Shown: piece after piece, positions 1-11,155 of the stretch
Layout: every line of letters begins with the position of its first letter
How positions within the stretch are numbered: position 1 is the first letter of the stretch
Source: Zopfochytrium polystomum
Taxonomy: Eukaryota; Chytridiomycota; Chytridiomycetes; Chytridiales; Chytridiaceae
Direction of reading: 5' to 3'
DNA length: 64,000 nucleotides
NCBI GenBank assembly: GCA_025765615.1
Contig: JAIVFJ010000008.1
Span: forward strand, 186,001-250,000
The notes under the pieces: model-generated
The model's database searches: none
Told to the model about the DNA's origin: nothing
What the model saw: the letters and a program-made list of their open reading frames with translations, nothing else
Program-made: the position numbers and the translations under genes

Positions 1-3000
1 CTCGTTGCTGTTCGCGTCAAGAATTTAGTAACCTTGTAGGACACGTGCCGAGTCTTAGTGCGGGTCACTAGAGAAGGCGTCACAGTCGAGCTTTCAAGTG
101 TTGAAGATTCAAAGGGGCTTGAAGGAGTGGAAGCCGTTGCTGAGGTTAAGTCTGCAGTGGAAGCGGCAGTCGATCCCGTCTCCGTGTCCCCTCGAGTCAG
201 ATCAGATCCAATGACGCTTGGGGAGAGACTTCGCGACGTAGACGACGAACTGCTTGTCGGGAAAGTGCTACTTCCAGAGCTAGCATCAACAGGCGATGAA
301 CTGGAATCGGAAGCCGTTGAAGATTCTGAGCCAGAAGCGGGGGTTGCAGGTGCGGAAGTTGTTGTTGTTGAATCTGCTGATGATGATAGTCCTTGAGACT
401 CGGTGGTGGATGTGGACGTCTCAGTGGGTGAAGATGTCACCTCCTCGGTCGAGGTTGGACGCCCCGGCTCGGTGGAAAGAGTTTGCGCATTCGAAATGGA
501 ATCAGAGGTAGTCGCCTGCGTTGAGATACTCAATCCTGAAGACACACTGTCCGAAGCTGACGACGCGGTGCTTGACGGTGAAGAAGTCGGCGAATCAGAT
601 GAGGATGGCACACCAGGTTCGGTCGAAGTTATGCTGCTCTCGTCAGTGTTAGTGGGCCGTCCTTCGTCTGACGAAATGGACTGCACGTTAACTAGAGAGG
701 TTGTAGACGTATCAGCGCTGTTGGAGGTTGTGGTATCTTCGGTAGCCGTGGGTCTGCCATCCTCAGAGGAGATCGTTTGGCGATTGGTGATACTCTGCGT
801 GGACTCTGAACTGGAGCTTGAATTTTCAGTTTGGGTTACCGTGGTGGTAATGTTTGCGGTGGGTGAGGAAATGAGAGTGGTTGAAGAAGCATCAGCGCTG
901 TCGGAGGTTGTGGTATCTTCGGTTGCCGTAGGTCTGCCATCCTCGGAGGAGATCGTTTGGCGATTGGTGATGCTCTGCGTGGACTCTGAACTGGAGCTTG
1001 AATTTTCAGATTGGGGTGCCGTGGTGCTAATGTCTGCGGTGGGTGAGGAAATTACAGGACTGCTTGTCTCAGTAGTTATGGTCGTGTCAGTGATTGAGGC
1101 GGCGCTAGTCTCCACGCTTGTGATACCAGCAGCCGACGACGAGAATGAGTTCAAGCTAGAGGCACCTTCGGTGGCGGTTGAACTACTGGTTTCCGTTGCC
1201 GATGGGATATCTGTGCTCGTTGGTCTTCCTGAATTGGTGGATATTGGCTGAATGTTGGTGACTGTTGTAGATTCTGTCGTTGAAACGTCTTCCGTGCTTG
1301 TTGGCCGCCCTGGCTCCGTGGAGACGGACTGAATATTGGTAAGCACGGAACTTGCAATCGTTGAAGCCACTTCCGTGCTGGTGGACAGTCCGTTGGTTGT
1401 GGACAAGGAAGACGCCACCGCATCGGTGTTTGACGAAACGGCAGACTCTGTAGCACTCGCTGTTGAACTTATTTCTGAGCTCGTGTCGATGGTGGGCGAT
1501 ACAGAGGAAGGGCTTTCCAAACTGGTGGACAAGAGCGAAGCTGTGGAGCTGACAGGTTCAGGTACGGAGGAGGTGGCTGTTCCGGAGTCACTTCCTGTCG
1601 GAGAAACCTCCTCACTACTCGTCTGAGTTGAAGTCTCCGTTGAGATCGTCGGTAGAGACGTCGTTTGCGAAACTGAAGAAGAGCTCGGAATCGGGGAGAC
1701 GGAGGATGACGAAGGCTCGGGAGACGCTGCAGGGTTGGAACTCGTCGCGAAGTTTGATGAACTAAACAGAGAGTAGGAATGATGGCGAACCCTCGTTCTG
1801 GTTGAGCGAATTATAGTACTGGACTCGTTCTCAGTTGAGGCCAGTGTCGGAGTCGCCGAGGGTGTGGTCACCACGTTCGAATCAGACACCAGATCAGTCG
1901 TTGTCGGTGTGGGTGGTTGAGAGCTTGTCAGACTACTGCTAGAAGAAAGTATTTGCGTTGAAGGAGTCTGCTGGCTGGTCTCAGTAGAAGCTGCAGTCGG
2001 CGCTTCGTTACTACTGTTAGCACCTGACGAAGAGAGAGTTGTGCTTGTTCCGGCAGAATCGGACAAATTCTCAGTGGAAAACGCAATGGCAGTGATTGAT
2101 GATTCACTTGACGAGAGGATGGAAGTAGATCTGTCGATGGAATCCGAAACGACAGTTGAAGTCAAGGTCGAAGAGAGCTCGGTTGAGGATGATACGGAAG
2201 TGCTCCCATCAGTTATTGCCGAAAAACTAGTCGAAGATGTAGCGGTAACCTCGGACGAAGTCCCTGATGTGACGACAGTTTCGGCAGGAGAAGACGAGGA
2301 GGTTGAGGCAAATTCATTTGCGGATTCGGTGGAGGACGGCACGGTAGAGGAGCTGGCTTCTGATGCACCTGCGGTCACCGTGATGAAGACAGTTTGGATG
2401 CCGTTATCGGTTTCGGTTGCGGTTGTGCCAGCGCTTGTTGCGGGTGACGACTGATCGTTAGCTGTCTCTCCCGCAGTGATGGTCACAAACACGGTCTGCA
2501 CTGAATTATCCGTCGAAACTGTCTCCGGGGTCGGGCTGGATGCGGACGAAGTTGACGCGGACGAGGTGGTGGGCTGCGATTCGGTCGGAGCTATCACAAC
2601 AGTCTCTGCTCCTGCATCACTCGAAGCCGGGTTGGGACTTTCTGCTGTCGAAGAAAGCAGTGCGGTGGGCTCGGCACTGGCAGTCAACGTAACAAAAACT
2701 GTGTCAACCAAATTATCACTCGTTCCGGCTTGAGCAGTTGCAGACGGTGCAGCAATGTCCGACTGCGTTGGCTGGGCAGTGAGAGTCACAATGACAGTGT
2801 CAATCGTACCATCCGTCGGACTTGGAAGAGCCGATTGTGCACCAGTCGCTGTTTCTGATAAGGATGCGACGATTGTGATGAATACAGTTTCGACCGAAGG
2901 CGGTAAGTCAGATGCTGTAGACGGGGCAGTTGGAGTAGGTAAAGGCACGCCCTCCGTCAGTGTGACGAAGACAGTTTGCAGCCCGTTGGCAGAGTCACTC

Positions 3001-5534
3001 GAAATGGAGCTTGCCACAGGCGCCGTTACAGTCAATGTCGCTGTGACAACATCCGCAGTGGTTGGAGACGCCATCGTGGTAGGTTCAGTCGAAGACGCCG
3101 TTGTGTATGAGGTTGTCGACGCCGGAGTATTCTCGCTCGGTGAAGCTGTTGCTGTGGCCGTCATCGTCTCGGTAACGATTGCAATAACTGGGGATCCACC
3201 AGGTGTTTGGGAGCTGGAATCGGTGCTCGTTGGGCTAGAAGTGGTTATCGACGTTACTATAACCGTGGTCACTACGGCCGTCTCGTTTTTCACCACGGTG
3301 ACAACAGCGACGCCAGACTGCGATTCAGAAGTCTTAGATGCGAGGGAGGTAGAAGCGGTCTGAACAATCGTAGCTGTTTGAGTGATTACTTCAGTAACCA
3401 CTGGAACGTCTTGCGGGCTGGATACTACGCTGCCTGTGGGTGAAACGGTCGAGAGCGGCGCGTTCGAAGCTGTAATAGTTCTCGTAACAGTGTCGACAGT
3501 CGCCGCAGCTGAGGATTCCGCTGCCAGACTGGCGCTTTCCGTGGTTGTGGCAACGTCGGTGGGTCCGACTTCAGAGAAAGCGGTCATGGCATCTGGATTC
3601 TCACGTAAGAATTACAAGTTTCCTATCTTCTCAACCAAACCTGTGCCGGTGGTCGTTTCAGTTGCGTCGCTAAAGGGTAGAACCACTGGGCGTCCCTTGG
3701 CAAAACTGACGATTGGAGTCGAAACAACCGCGCTCTCTGTTTCCGTCGCTGAATCCGTGCAGACTGATTCTGAGTCGGGAGGTAAGAGAAGGTCACCTGC
3801 TAAATCACAAACCTGAAACATAGTCGGTAACAATAATTATATTGTCGCCACCTGAAGTAGATGGGGTCGTCTGAGGACTGCTCTGGCTTGCAGATTGCGA
3901 AGACTGTGCCTTTTGTGAAATTGGTGTTGTGCCGGAAGTCTCTTCCGCCGAGAACGACGTTGCTGCAAAGCTGGTTGGTGTTGCTTCCGAGGAAGATTTC
4001 TCGGAAGCCGACGATGATGAAAGCAGGGTTCCTGACGTGAGGGATTCTGTAGACGGGCTTGAAATCGGCAAAGTTGATAATACAGAGTCGCTTGAAGGAG
4101 AAGATGATGTGACACTCTCCGTTGCTATCGAGGCAGGGTTGGTGGCGCTGGAAGATGTATCTGATGCGGATGAGCTCGAGCTTTCGATAGGGATCTGGCT
4201 CTCCAACGATGACGAAGGTGTTGCAGTTGAGGTCGCGCTCACGCTGGATGAAGATGTCTCGGATACCGTCAGGGTTGGCAATTTAGTTGAGATTGACACT
4301 GAGCCCGTAGAAAACGTGGAAGTGGAAGTTGCCGGCCTTGTGGACGAGGTGGATGACGATGCCCGGACAGACGACGACCGGGTTCTGACGGAAGATAATT
4401 GCTCCCCTAGAACAGACGGGGAAGTCGATGCTGAAATAGAAGTGCTAGGTGAAGACGCGGGTTGAGTCGTTACTGTTGTGGTTGATATTCCACCGGAAAG
4501 AGAGGCAGGAATGCTGGAAGGTTCGAACGAGTCTGAACCTCCAAAAGTCGAGCTGGTGGAGCCCAGTTGAGTTTCAAGGCTCAATACGGTCGAGCCAATA
4601 TCTGAGGAGGAGCTTGGTGAGATGGACGAGGAGACGGTTGGGACAGAGTTCTCCGTCCTGTCGGTCGTGGGCAGTGGAGTCGTCGGACTTGCCACGGTTA
4701 CTGTCACAAAGTCGATCTCAGTGGTCTCTTCGCACACTGCGAGTGATTGTTATTTCTTATTTTGGCGAAAGAGAAAGGACTTACGAGTACTATCTTCCGA
4801 TGGTGATGGAAGGTCCACAGCGGTCAGAGTAATCGTCGTGACATCTGGGGTTGGAACCTGCGGAGCAATGGCTGTGACTGTCACAGTAACAATCCCGCCA
4901 CTATCTGCTGTTCCGCTGCTATCAGCCACTGAAGCGCTTGTTGCAGTCTCTCCTACGCGAATTATTAGCAGAAAATTCCATCAATCTACTGACAAGTTTG
5001 GCGAAACAACGCACCAGGCGAAGCGGTGACTGTGACAGTGACGACGGCAACTGAGTTTTCGGTTGGAACTGAGTTTTCGGGTGGAGCCATTGTTTAGCAC
5101 TCGCGGCAAGAAGACACTTGTTGCACTTACTATCACTTTCAGAAAGTGATCCGGAGGTCAATGGTGATGGGATTGGGGCTATAACGGTCACTTCGACGGT
5201 CTCCGTGGCTACAACGAACTCGGTGCTGCCGCCTGTTTCAGGTTCATAAAGCCATAACAGTCAGGATCCGAAGACGGACTCATATCATAAACAACGAGCC
5301 TGAGGAGACGGAGTCCGTTGCAGAGGGGATGAAAGGCGTGAATGGATCGACAAAGATGGCGGTCTCGGTAGCGGTTGTGTCGCTGGCTGATGCGTCGCGA
5401 TGGTGCAGGACAGGCACGCCGTAGGCTGAACATGCCACCAGAGTCAGTGCAGTTACTAGTACTAATGTGATAGTATTTGATGTTAAGCTGCGAAGTTTCT
5501 TCCTCTGCTTGACCGCGGCCGGTGAGTGGGCCAT
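1..5534 (-). CDS. Mucin-like Ser/Thr-rich cell-surface protein (partial, C-terminus beyond left edge)
   Basis: Start at 5534 gives a basic N-terminus followed by one hydrophobic segment (about residues 19-40, TITLVLVTALTLVACSAYG), a signal peptide or signal anchor. After several short introns (one about 5298-5223, others near 4750, 3830 and 3635) the frame becomes Ser/Thr/Val/Glu rich. From about 3611 to base 3 the minus frame is open for some 1,200 codons with no stop. The upstream half repeats a TVFVT-L/I-TA type motif; the downstream half repeats a GRPTSTED motif. Known fungal proteins of this composition are O-glycosylated wall or adhesion proteins; the role here is inferred from composition and the leader. 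Exon edges are approximate. Plus-strand acidic frames over this stretch are its antisense shadow. No GPI signal can be judged because the C-terminus is outside the window. Confidence 0.7.
455..1345 (-). repeat. GRPTSTED-type amino-acid repeats with a 180-bp tandem duplication
   Basis: Six copies of a motif close to T-N-I-Q-x-I/V-S-T-x-x-G-R-P-T-S-T-E-D are encoded on the minus strand near 455-490, 650-690, 745-795, 925-975, 1210-1260 and 1290-1345. Two neighbouring copies lie in an almost perfect 180-bp (60-codon) tandem repeat, 711-890 and 891-1070. This looks like recent unit duplication inside the mucin-like gene. Confidence 0.8.
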
Positions 5535-6649
5535 ATTGATGGTCTAGTTCTACTTCTAGGTGGGAGGAGTGAGGTGGATTGAAACTCTTTCTGGGACTGA
5601 AGCCACAATTGCACAAGGTGAGCTGCTGAAAGAGGACGAAAGGGAGGCGGGAAGAGGAAACAACTGACAGCGATCTTTCCTTGCAGGTGGAATTTATACT
5701 GGGTTGGCGTGTCACGTCAGTTTGACAGCTGAGACTGAATTTTCGTTCCCCGCAGTGTCTTCGGACAATTCGAGGTGTGTCTTTCTTGCCCCACGTCACG
5801 TGTGCGGACGAGAGTGTTGACAAGGTATTATTCCTTGCAGCCTCCAACCAGTAGAAGTAGCCCAATAATGAACATTGGAGTGGCCGTGCTGACCTGCCGT
5901 CACACGTACCAACCACTAACGCTTAGTGCTTGTTGAAGTATTGCGAGAAAAGAAGAGATAAAGAAGCCCTTGTTTTCGCCGGTGCAAGGCCTTGGGGCGT
6001 TGGATGGTTGCGTCACATCGATCACTGTGGGACGACAACTTGTCAGATTTACACTTTTTGTCAACCGAAATGCCCCAAGTGGTTGAGACTTTTGCACAAG
6101 CCAGATCCGCCTGCCTCACACACTCAATCGTCGTAAGTGCATCTGGTGCTTCACTGGGTAGGTACCACTTTAGCACATTAGCGGCTTTCGATGTGATCGT
6201 GTGAGAAGATCACGGTTTTTGCCGCGTGCATGCTGACATCTGGTCAGGTCTCCTTTTTTCGTTCCTCCGAATTAGACACCGCTTTCCCGGGCTTTTGAAA
6301 CGAAATAAGACGGTGCTTCCAGCTCTGACAGGTGCGCTTAGCATTTTCTGTGAGGCTTTGTTCCTCGTTTTGTCAAACTTGTGAATTGGGCTTTCCTGAC
6401 ATTGATATTTCCCGCATCCATCCAACCCTGTTGAGGCTGCGCGGTTATTGTCGGGGTCTTTCTTCAGCGGTACTCCCACGCGTCTTGTCTTGAAAGATAT
6501 GCGAGCCGGTACCCAGAGGAGGCAGCGGATTGGGCTCGTGCCGAAGCTCAAAGAAAGGGTTAATAGATACACCAGATGCACGTAGGACGCCTGGGGCATT
6601 TGGTTGTGGAAAAGGGAGATGACTCGAAAAAAAAATCAATTTCGGCTCC
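5535..6649. other. Divergent intergenic region between the mucin-like and thioredoxin-fold genes
   Basis: About 1.1 kb without a supportable gene. Open frames on both strands are short, overlap each other and show no family motif or signal. It presumably holds the promoters of the two divergent genes; I see no clear repeat or RNA gene in it. Confidence 0.5.
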
Positions 6650-7516
6650 ATGCGCACCCTCAATCTGTTCTGGTTCTTTGCGACAGCTGTGATCGCACTC
6701 GCCCTTACTGGCACAGCATCCGCTCAAGAGCAGCAGCAGCGAAAGCTCACGCAAGAGGTGATCTTCCATTGCCGAAGAAGCGATGTGCTGATGTCTCAAT
6801 CGTCGACCTGCTTCATTGTCACCACATATTCCGACGATTGGCAATGATCTGTAGGAAATTGATGCGCGCGCCCGTATCGCTGACGGCGAGATTTGGCACA
6901 TGGGCCCCGGTGTCCTGGAGGAGAGAATCAAGGAAGGCTCGTGGCTGGTTTTTTTCGGCGCAAGGTGAGCATATCCGCATCTACGATCTCGTGAGCTTCA
7001 CTTGGCCATCTCAATACGAACCCCTTTTCCTCTGTCCTACTTTGACCCAATGTAGATGGTGCAAATTCTGCAAGAGGTGAGAAGCTTTTGCTGCGTCACC
7101 GCCTTGAAGTTGGATTGACGGTGGAGCCCAAACCTACAGGTTGACCCCTCGTTGGCTCCATGTCCAGCGACGCTACGTGGATGAAAAAATCATCGAAAAG
7201 GACTTCTTTATTAGCAAAGTGGACTGTACTGACGTTGACGGTAATGACTGGACATTCTCTAACTGCAATTGACCTGTCCTGCACAGCTTGGTGCGCTGAC
7301 CTGAAGGTCGACTCCTACCCCACGCTTTATTTGTATCACAATGGGGAGCTCATCGAAGAGTACCAAGGCGAGCACGAGCCCGTTCCAATTATGGATTACA
7401 TCAGGGATAAGGCGGAAAAGTACCGTGTCGTGTCATCTGCCGTTGCAGGCGATTCCGCGCAACCGGTGCCTACCGCAGAGATAGTTGCCACTGGTGTTGC
7501 TCATTCTGAGCTCTAG
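6650..7516 (+). CDS. Secretory-pathway thioredoxin-fold protein (PDI-like)
   Basis: Exon 1 (6650-6756) encodes a clear signal peptide (NLFWFFATAVIALALTGTASA). Three more introns (about 6757-6850, 6965-7054, 7079-7140) and one near 7231-7287 restore one frame: EEIDARARIADGEIW, then GSWLVFFGARWCKFCKR, then IIEKDFFISKVDCTDVDG, then WCADLKVDSYPTLYLY. WCKFC is the CxxC redox active site and SYPTLYLY supplies the cis-proline strand of the thioredoxin fold. It probably acts as a disulfide oxidase or isomerase in the ER lumen. It has one thioredoxin domain, far shorter than classical two-domain PDI. The predicted end AHSEL only loosely resembles an ER-retrieval signal. A hydrophobic stretch just past this stop could be a membrane tail if another intron exists. 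Confidence 0.8.
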
Positions 7517-7674
7517 CGACTCGTAGCCTTTTTTCTGGCATTGGGTTGGCTGTGTTGAATATGATCAAGCCGAGAATGGACGAATTGGCGAGGCTGAACG
7601 AACAAATACACAGCAAAGCCGGTGCAGGCTGAAGTGGGATATTAGGGAAAGATGATACGGTTTCGTTCAGAGAT

Positions 7675-9869
7675 CTATTGCTTTTTCCTGCTTATCAAGT
7701 TTTTCATCATATCGAAGCTGTTGCCGTCTGGCTGCAGAAGAATAGATTCTCCGTTGTCTGTCACCGCTTCCAGTAAACCCCAGGCATCAATACCTTTAAT
7801 CACAGCAGGGGCATTGCCCTCATCTTCTAAAACAATACTTTGATTGCTGTGCCGAAGCAATTTAGTAGTTGGATCTTACTGCCAAAATTCTTACCTGTGC
7901 AGCCATCTGGCGTAATAGCGTGAGAGAAAAGGTTCAAAAGGATTGTGTGACGGGCCGAACTGGTCCATTTCATGGTAAAGACACTCAAAAGTGCTTAGTA
8001 TCCTCGCAAGGATCAGCTCCTGCCTAGGCGTGCTTAGATGCTCGTGTGGCTGCCGTTGCGAGTTGAAATCATGGACCAAGTCGTTGACTGATACACTTGG
8101 TTCGGTGTTTGACACATTCACTCCACATCCTATCTTAAAATGAGCGAATTCGAAATTCACAAGGTTGTTCGTACCGATAACGATTGAAAACGTATTATTC
8201 ATGAAGCTGGAATTCACCAGGATTCCTCCCAGTTTCCGGAGAACCAAATCATTATTTTCCACGCGGTAGCAATAAATGTCGTTTGGCCACTTCAAATGAA
8301 TGGGAAGTTCCTAAAGAATCCGTAAATGCACTGCAAGATCCGTGCCTGTCTCCTACCTCATAACCCTTTATGGTCCTAATGGCCTCAACAACCGCCAAGC
8401 CAAAAAGATACTGAAGAAAGACGGCCGAGCGGCCGTCCTTATGAGTCAAGGAAATGGAAAATTGAAGGCAGCCAGCTTGTGAAATCCAGGAGTTTCGTCC
8501 TCGCCCTAATAAAAAGCCGGTGTGAACGATTCGATTAACTCAACACCTGCGTCAACGCACCTCGCCCGGCAAACTGATGAGATGCGACGCATACCAGGCC
8601 GTTCGGCATTTGGTCGGAGAACTTCAGATTTTTTTCTAGAAGAGTCTGGGTGGATCCAAGCATTTCTGCGTAAAGGAGACAGGAGCCCAATTCTGACTTT
8701 CCCAAAAGCGACACGATGCCTCGGCTTTCTTCAAGATGTTGAAAGAAGAGAGCGGGGCTGAATTTTGTGGTAACTGAGTCCGCTGTTGTGACTTCACCAG
8801 TGGGAATGTAAAAGATAGAAGCAGTCGCGACGGAGTTTCGTAGAGGAAGCTGCAATAATCTGGAGTCGGTCGGGATAAGCTCAATTATATCTGCAGCGTC
8901 TTCAATTATGGTGGATTTCCCGGGGCCTGGTGTGCCATGCTGGTGAAGATGGTCTATCCAATGAGTCGCATGGATGATCGAAGTAGGTTTGTTTGAACGT
9001 AGAGACGGGAATGAAAGGAAGAGAGGAGACGCTTTCGGCACCGTGTCCGGGTCGCTGTCAATTTGCTGACTTGCTGGCGCCAGCCCCAACCGAGTTAGCA
9101 CCGTCCTCAGGAGCCACTGACGAATCTCATCAGTTTGTGAGAGGTTGGAGGACAGTTTTGCTGTTATACTTGAAGATGCCCCGAACTCCAAATGCGGCCC
9201 GACCAGGATTGCTTTCCCCGCCCCAACTTTGCATTCCACAATCGCTGGCTTGAAGTGCGCCTCTTGCCCTATCTCCGGATCAGCGCCGTAGCGTGCAAGC
9301 ACAGAGGCAACTGATTGGTCCACATCTGGTAGGTGGTTCGACTCGTTGAAGAAAGGTGCACCGTTGCAGTAGAGGCGGAAAACTCCTGCATGTTCGCGCA
9401 AACTTGCTGGAAGAATTGAGAGAAGATCGGAGCTCATGCTAATAGATACCGCGCGGGCACCCTCATCGCTATCATATTGAAATCGAGGAGTGATGCTTCC
9501 ACGCGCAATGCCATTAAAGAAGCAGAGTTCCCGGTCGCCGAAGACTGGCGGGACGGTGGTCTCAGAGACGGAAAACTCAACGCGAGCAGAGGCGAAATAC
9601 GCTCCGGCGCAGATCCCCAAATATTTGCCACCTTTCCTGACCCAGTCTCGGATCATAGCCGTGCCATGCGGAGAAAGTTGTTCGACGTACGGAAGATCAC
9701 GACCACCAGGCATTACAAGAAGGGAAGTCGACTGTTGCCACGGCTCTTTCAACAGGGTGGCCGCATCTACGGGCATGACATCGTATCGGGAGGAGAGTAT
9801 CGATCGTAGAGCGCGAAGGGTGAGGTCCCCACGGGCCGTGCCAGGGCCAGTGTAGACAAGGACGTTCAT
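7675..9869 (-). CDS. BPL1: Biotin-protein ligase (holocarboxylase synthetase)
   Basis: Attaches biotin to carboxylases through biotinyl-AMP. The start at 9869 (MNVLVYTGPGTARGD) matches the N-terminus of fungal Bpl1; an in-frame ATG 57 nt upstream is less likely. The N-terminal glutamine-amidotransferase-like domain shows LLVMPGGRDLPYV and GGKYLGICAGAYFAS. The catalytic domain shows the ATP/biotin loop AGRGRGRNSW, formed across an intron near 8560-8502, and KWPNDIY across a second intron near 8358-8313. A third intron (about 7894-7848) leads to the C-terminal cap ending SFDMMKNLISRKKQ. Overall length and order agree with yeast Bpl1. Its start codon lies 28 bp from that of the divergent RNase T2 gene. 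Confidence 0.92.
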
Positions 9870-9897
9870 GGTGTCGTCGGGTCCAAAAAGAAAAGAA

Positions 9898-11121
9898 ATG
9901 TGCCAGTGCTCCGTCCTTGTCACCATTTTGGCGGCTGCGGCCGCCGTCAGAGCAACGTGGTCGGATGAGTCCGCGGCAAGCGAGATTTGCCCAAAGGACG
10001 CGCAATCGTGCTCGGCGACCGCCTACGACAGCTGTTGCGTCCCACAAAACGGCCTTCTAGTATTAGCGCTCCAGTGGCTTCCGGGGTATTGCGCGAATAC
10101 AAAATCCTGCAATCACGGAGCCGTTGATCGTCTCCCGTCAGACAAGTGGACCATTCGTTGAGGCATTTCCTTATTCTCCATTTGGCCCCGCTCAGTGCAA
10201 ACTGATCTTAGATGGCTTGTGGCCTGACACCTGCGACGGATACCAAGTTTCGGATTGCGACAGCAATCGTGTGTATCCCAACACAGAGACCCTTCTCAAG
10301 AACTCGACAATTGAAGATGATATGCACAGCTTTTGGTGGGGCGCAGCAACGTGGTTCAATAACACAGAAAGCAGCTAACGTCTTGTCGAAACCGCTCTCA
10401 AGGGTGTCATTCACAGGCGATTGTAAGAAACTCTTGTTCTGCTTCTTCTTCATACTAACCCGTTCCCAAAGTCAACACATTTTGGAAGTAAGTGACGCAG
10501 AGTCAACTTCATTTATTAATTGTCTTGTAGCCATGAGTGGTCGAAACATGGAACCTGCTGTAAGGAAGAAAATAGTGCGTACTTCTCTTGGACCCCTACT
10601 AATCGCGTGCGTTCCTCACGGCGCCAGACTCCCCGGCAGATTTGAAGGTTGGTTGAGTGGTGTAAACGAACTGTCCGCTGAAGAGTTGATTCAGTGCTTG
10701 TCCGACGGAAGGGGTTCAGACGTTGTTCGTTTTTTCAGCGACGTCATCGACCTTCACAAAAGATGTGAGAAGCAAACCTGCCGCAATGGTTTTCTGACCG
10801 GACCACGAAGTTGATTTATTCGATTTCCTAAGTAGCGATGGCATTATTCCTTCTGCCACGAAGATCTATCAAAAGGCGTGGATTGAAGCCGCCATCACCA
10901 AGAAAGTTGGCCCTGTCTCCCTGGGCCTCATTTGCAAAGGCCCATACCTAAGCGAGATCCGGCTTGCTCTGCGCGGTAGTTCTTCGAACATTGCGTTCCC
11001 GTCGGAGGAGCTTTATTTACCTTCCACGTGCCCTCGTTATGGCATCAAGTATCAACCTGGACATATTCACAGTAACAGAAACTTCTTTGTTGAGCAGCAA
11101 GTGGGGGGGCCTCTGTTCTGA
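9898..11121 (+). CDS. Ribonuclease T2 family secreted RNase
   Basis: A signal peptide (MCQCSVLVTILAAAAAVRA) starts at 9898; an in-frame ATG at 9868 is possible but would overlap the BPL1 start. A Cys-rich stretch DSCCVPQNGLLVLALQW is followed, across an intron at about 10157-10210, by the first conserved active-site segment WTIHGLWPDTC. Across introns near 10425-10470 and 10491-10532 the second segment FWNHEWSKHGTC forms. Both catalytic histidine segments are therefore present. Later exons give SDVVRFFSDVIDLHKR and FDFLSSDGIIPSATKIY, then a Cys-containing C-terminus. The enzyme cleaves single-stranded RNA through a 2',3'-cyclic phosphate, in vacuole or outside the cell. The exon between about 10560 and 10720 is the least certain. 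It ends 34 bp from the convergent kinesin gene. Confidence 0.88.
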
Positions 11122-11155
11122 GTCCGGCATTTTGTTTGGTACGTTTATTGCCTGA

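Noticed and set aside
58..4465. Long plus-strand acidic Val/Glu-rich frames
   Set aside because: They are broken by stops that read as Ser (TCA) on the minus strand, where one continuous Ser/Thr-rich frame exists with a leader and repeats.
5209..5916. 235-codon minus frame overlapping the mucin N-terminus
   Set aside because: It runs through an intron of the mucin-like gene and its promoter in another frame and has no motif.
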